A stretch of 64,000 bases of DNA from Haliclona indistincta. Lineage: Eukaryota > Porifera > Demospongiae > Haplosclerida > Chalinidae. Both the position numbers and the translations under genes were made by a program. Below, piece after piece: positions 63,890-64,000 of this stretch; the stretch's first letter is position 1, and every line of letters starts with the position of its first letter. Where the stretch lies: NCBI GenBank assembly GCA_964017065.1, contig OZ024789.1, positions 1,954,764 to 2,018,763 on the forward strand, read 5' to 3'. Below the pieces are notes generated by a model. It was not told the DNA's origin. It searched no databases and saw only the letters and a program-made list of their open reading frames with translations.

Positions 63890-64000
63890 GTCCTTCTCAA
63901 GGGGTAGTCACCCAGTACCCTCCTGTGGAATCGTCCGTGACTGCAATCAAAATTGGCTCAAGCGATCAAGCAGTGTTTTTGGGCAAGATCAAGCGATCAA

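Noticed and set aside
1..64000. tRNA, rRNA or other structured RNA genes
   Set aside because: None recognised by eye. A covariance-model scan would be needed to exclude them.

Overview
This window is animal nuclear DNA. Genes are split by many short GT-AG introns, and transposons of many kinds are dense: a Ty3/gypsy-like and a BEL/Pao-like LTR element, a LINE, and several terminal-inverted-repeat (TIR) and foldback families. A Kelch-ROC-COR-Death gene, a histidine ammonia-lyase and an ELP4 gene all have introns. A sponge (Amphimedon-like demosponge) is my best guess, from the gene style and the transposon-borne RecQ, THAP/YqaJ and 'TGCD' genes that are common in sponges and cnidarians. The sequence alone does not prove this. 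A 200-base N gap (1482-1681) marks a scaffold join.

Layout. 637-1245: foldback MITE, then the gap. 1771-3483 (+): 3' part of a decayed histidine ammonia-lyase (HAL) copy. 3845-37945 (-): a 10-exon gene. I followed its splice sites and every junction keeps frame, giving about 1,269 aa: Kelch propeller, P-loop ROC-like GTPase, COR-like region, C-terminal Death domain. Its introns hold most of the transposons: foldback elements, a 5'-truncated BEL/Pao element with a MITE inside its gag, an intact-looking gypsy element (20727-25116), and a 3.5-kb element with 300-bp TIRs whose protein looks like a PIN/FEN nuclease (27631-31159). 38.3-45.5 kb upstream of the gene is a nest of TIR elements. One of them carries a RecQ-type helicase gene, and another has been entered by a THAP/YqaJ element. 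45.5-48.3 kb: a LINE that lacks its reverse transcriptase and ends abruptly at a second, broken copy of the ROC-COR-Death gene (48315-51225, +). 51590-58003 (-): an 18-exon HAL gene with all splice phases intact but two TGA codons. 58.3-58.7 kb: two exons of a transposase-like helix-turn-helix protein. 58.9-62.5 kb: the 5' exons of ELP4, partly duplicated in tandem. The rest is transposons, including a second element with a RecQ fragment (63304-63889).

Two large structures dominate. (1) An inverted duplication of HAL 3' exons plus ROC-COR-Death exons, arms about 1.74-7.5 kb and 48.3-53.6 kb. (2) Several segment pairs in which one copy is the empty site of a transposon in the other, so element ends can be fixed without any database.

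How the genes relate: HAL (histidine catabolism) and ELP4 (Elongator, tRNA wobble modification) are ordinary metabolic and housekeeping genes. The Kelch-ROC-COR-Death protein is built like an intracellular sensor or signalling ATPase/GTPase that could recruit Death-domain partners. Nothing indicates an operon or joint function.
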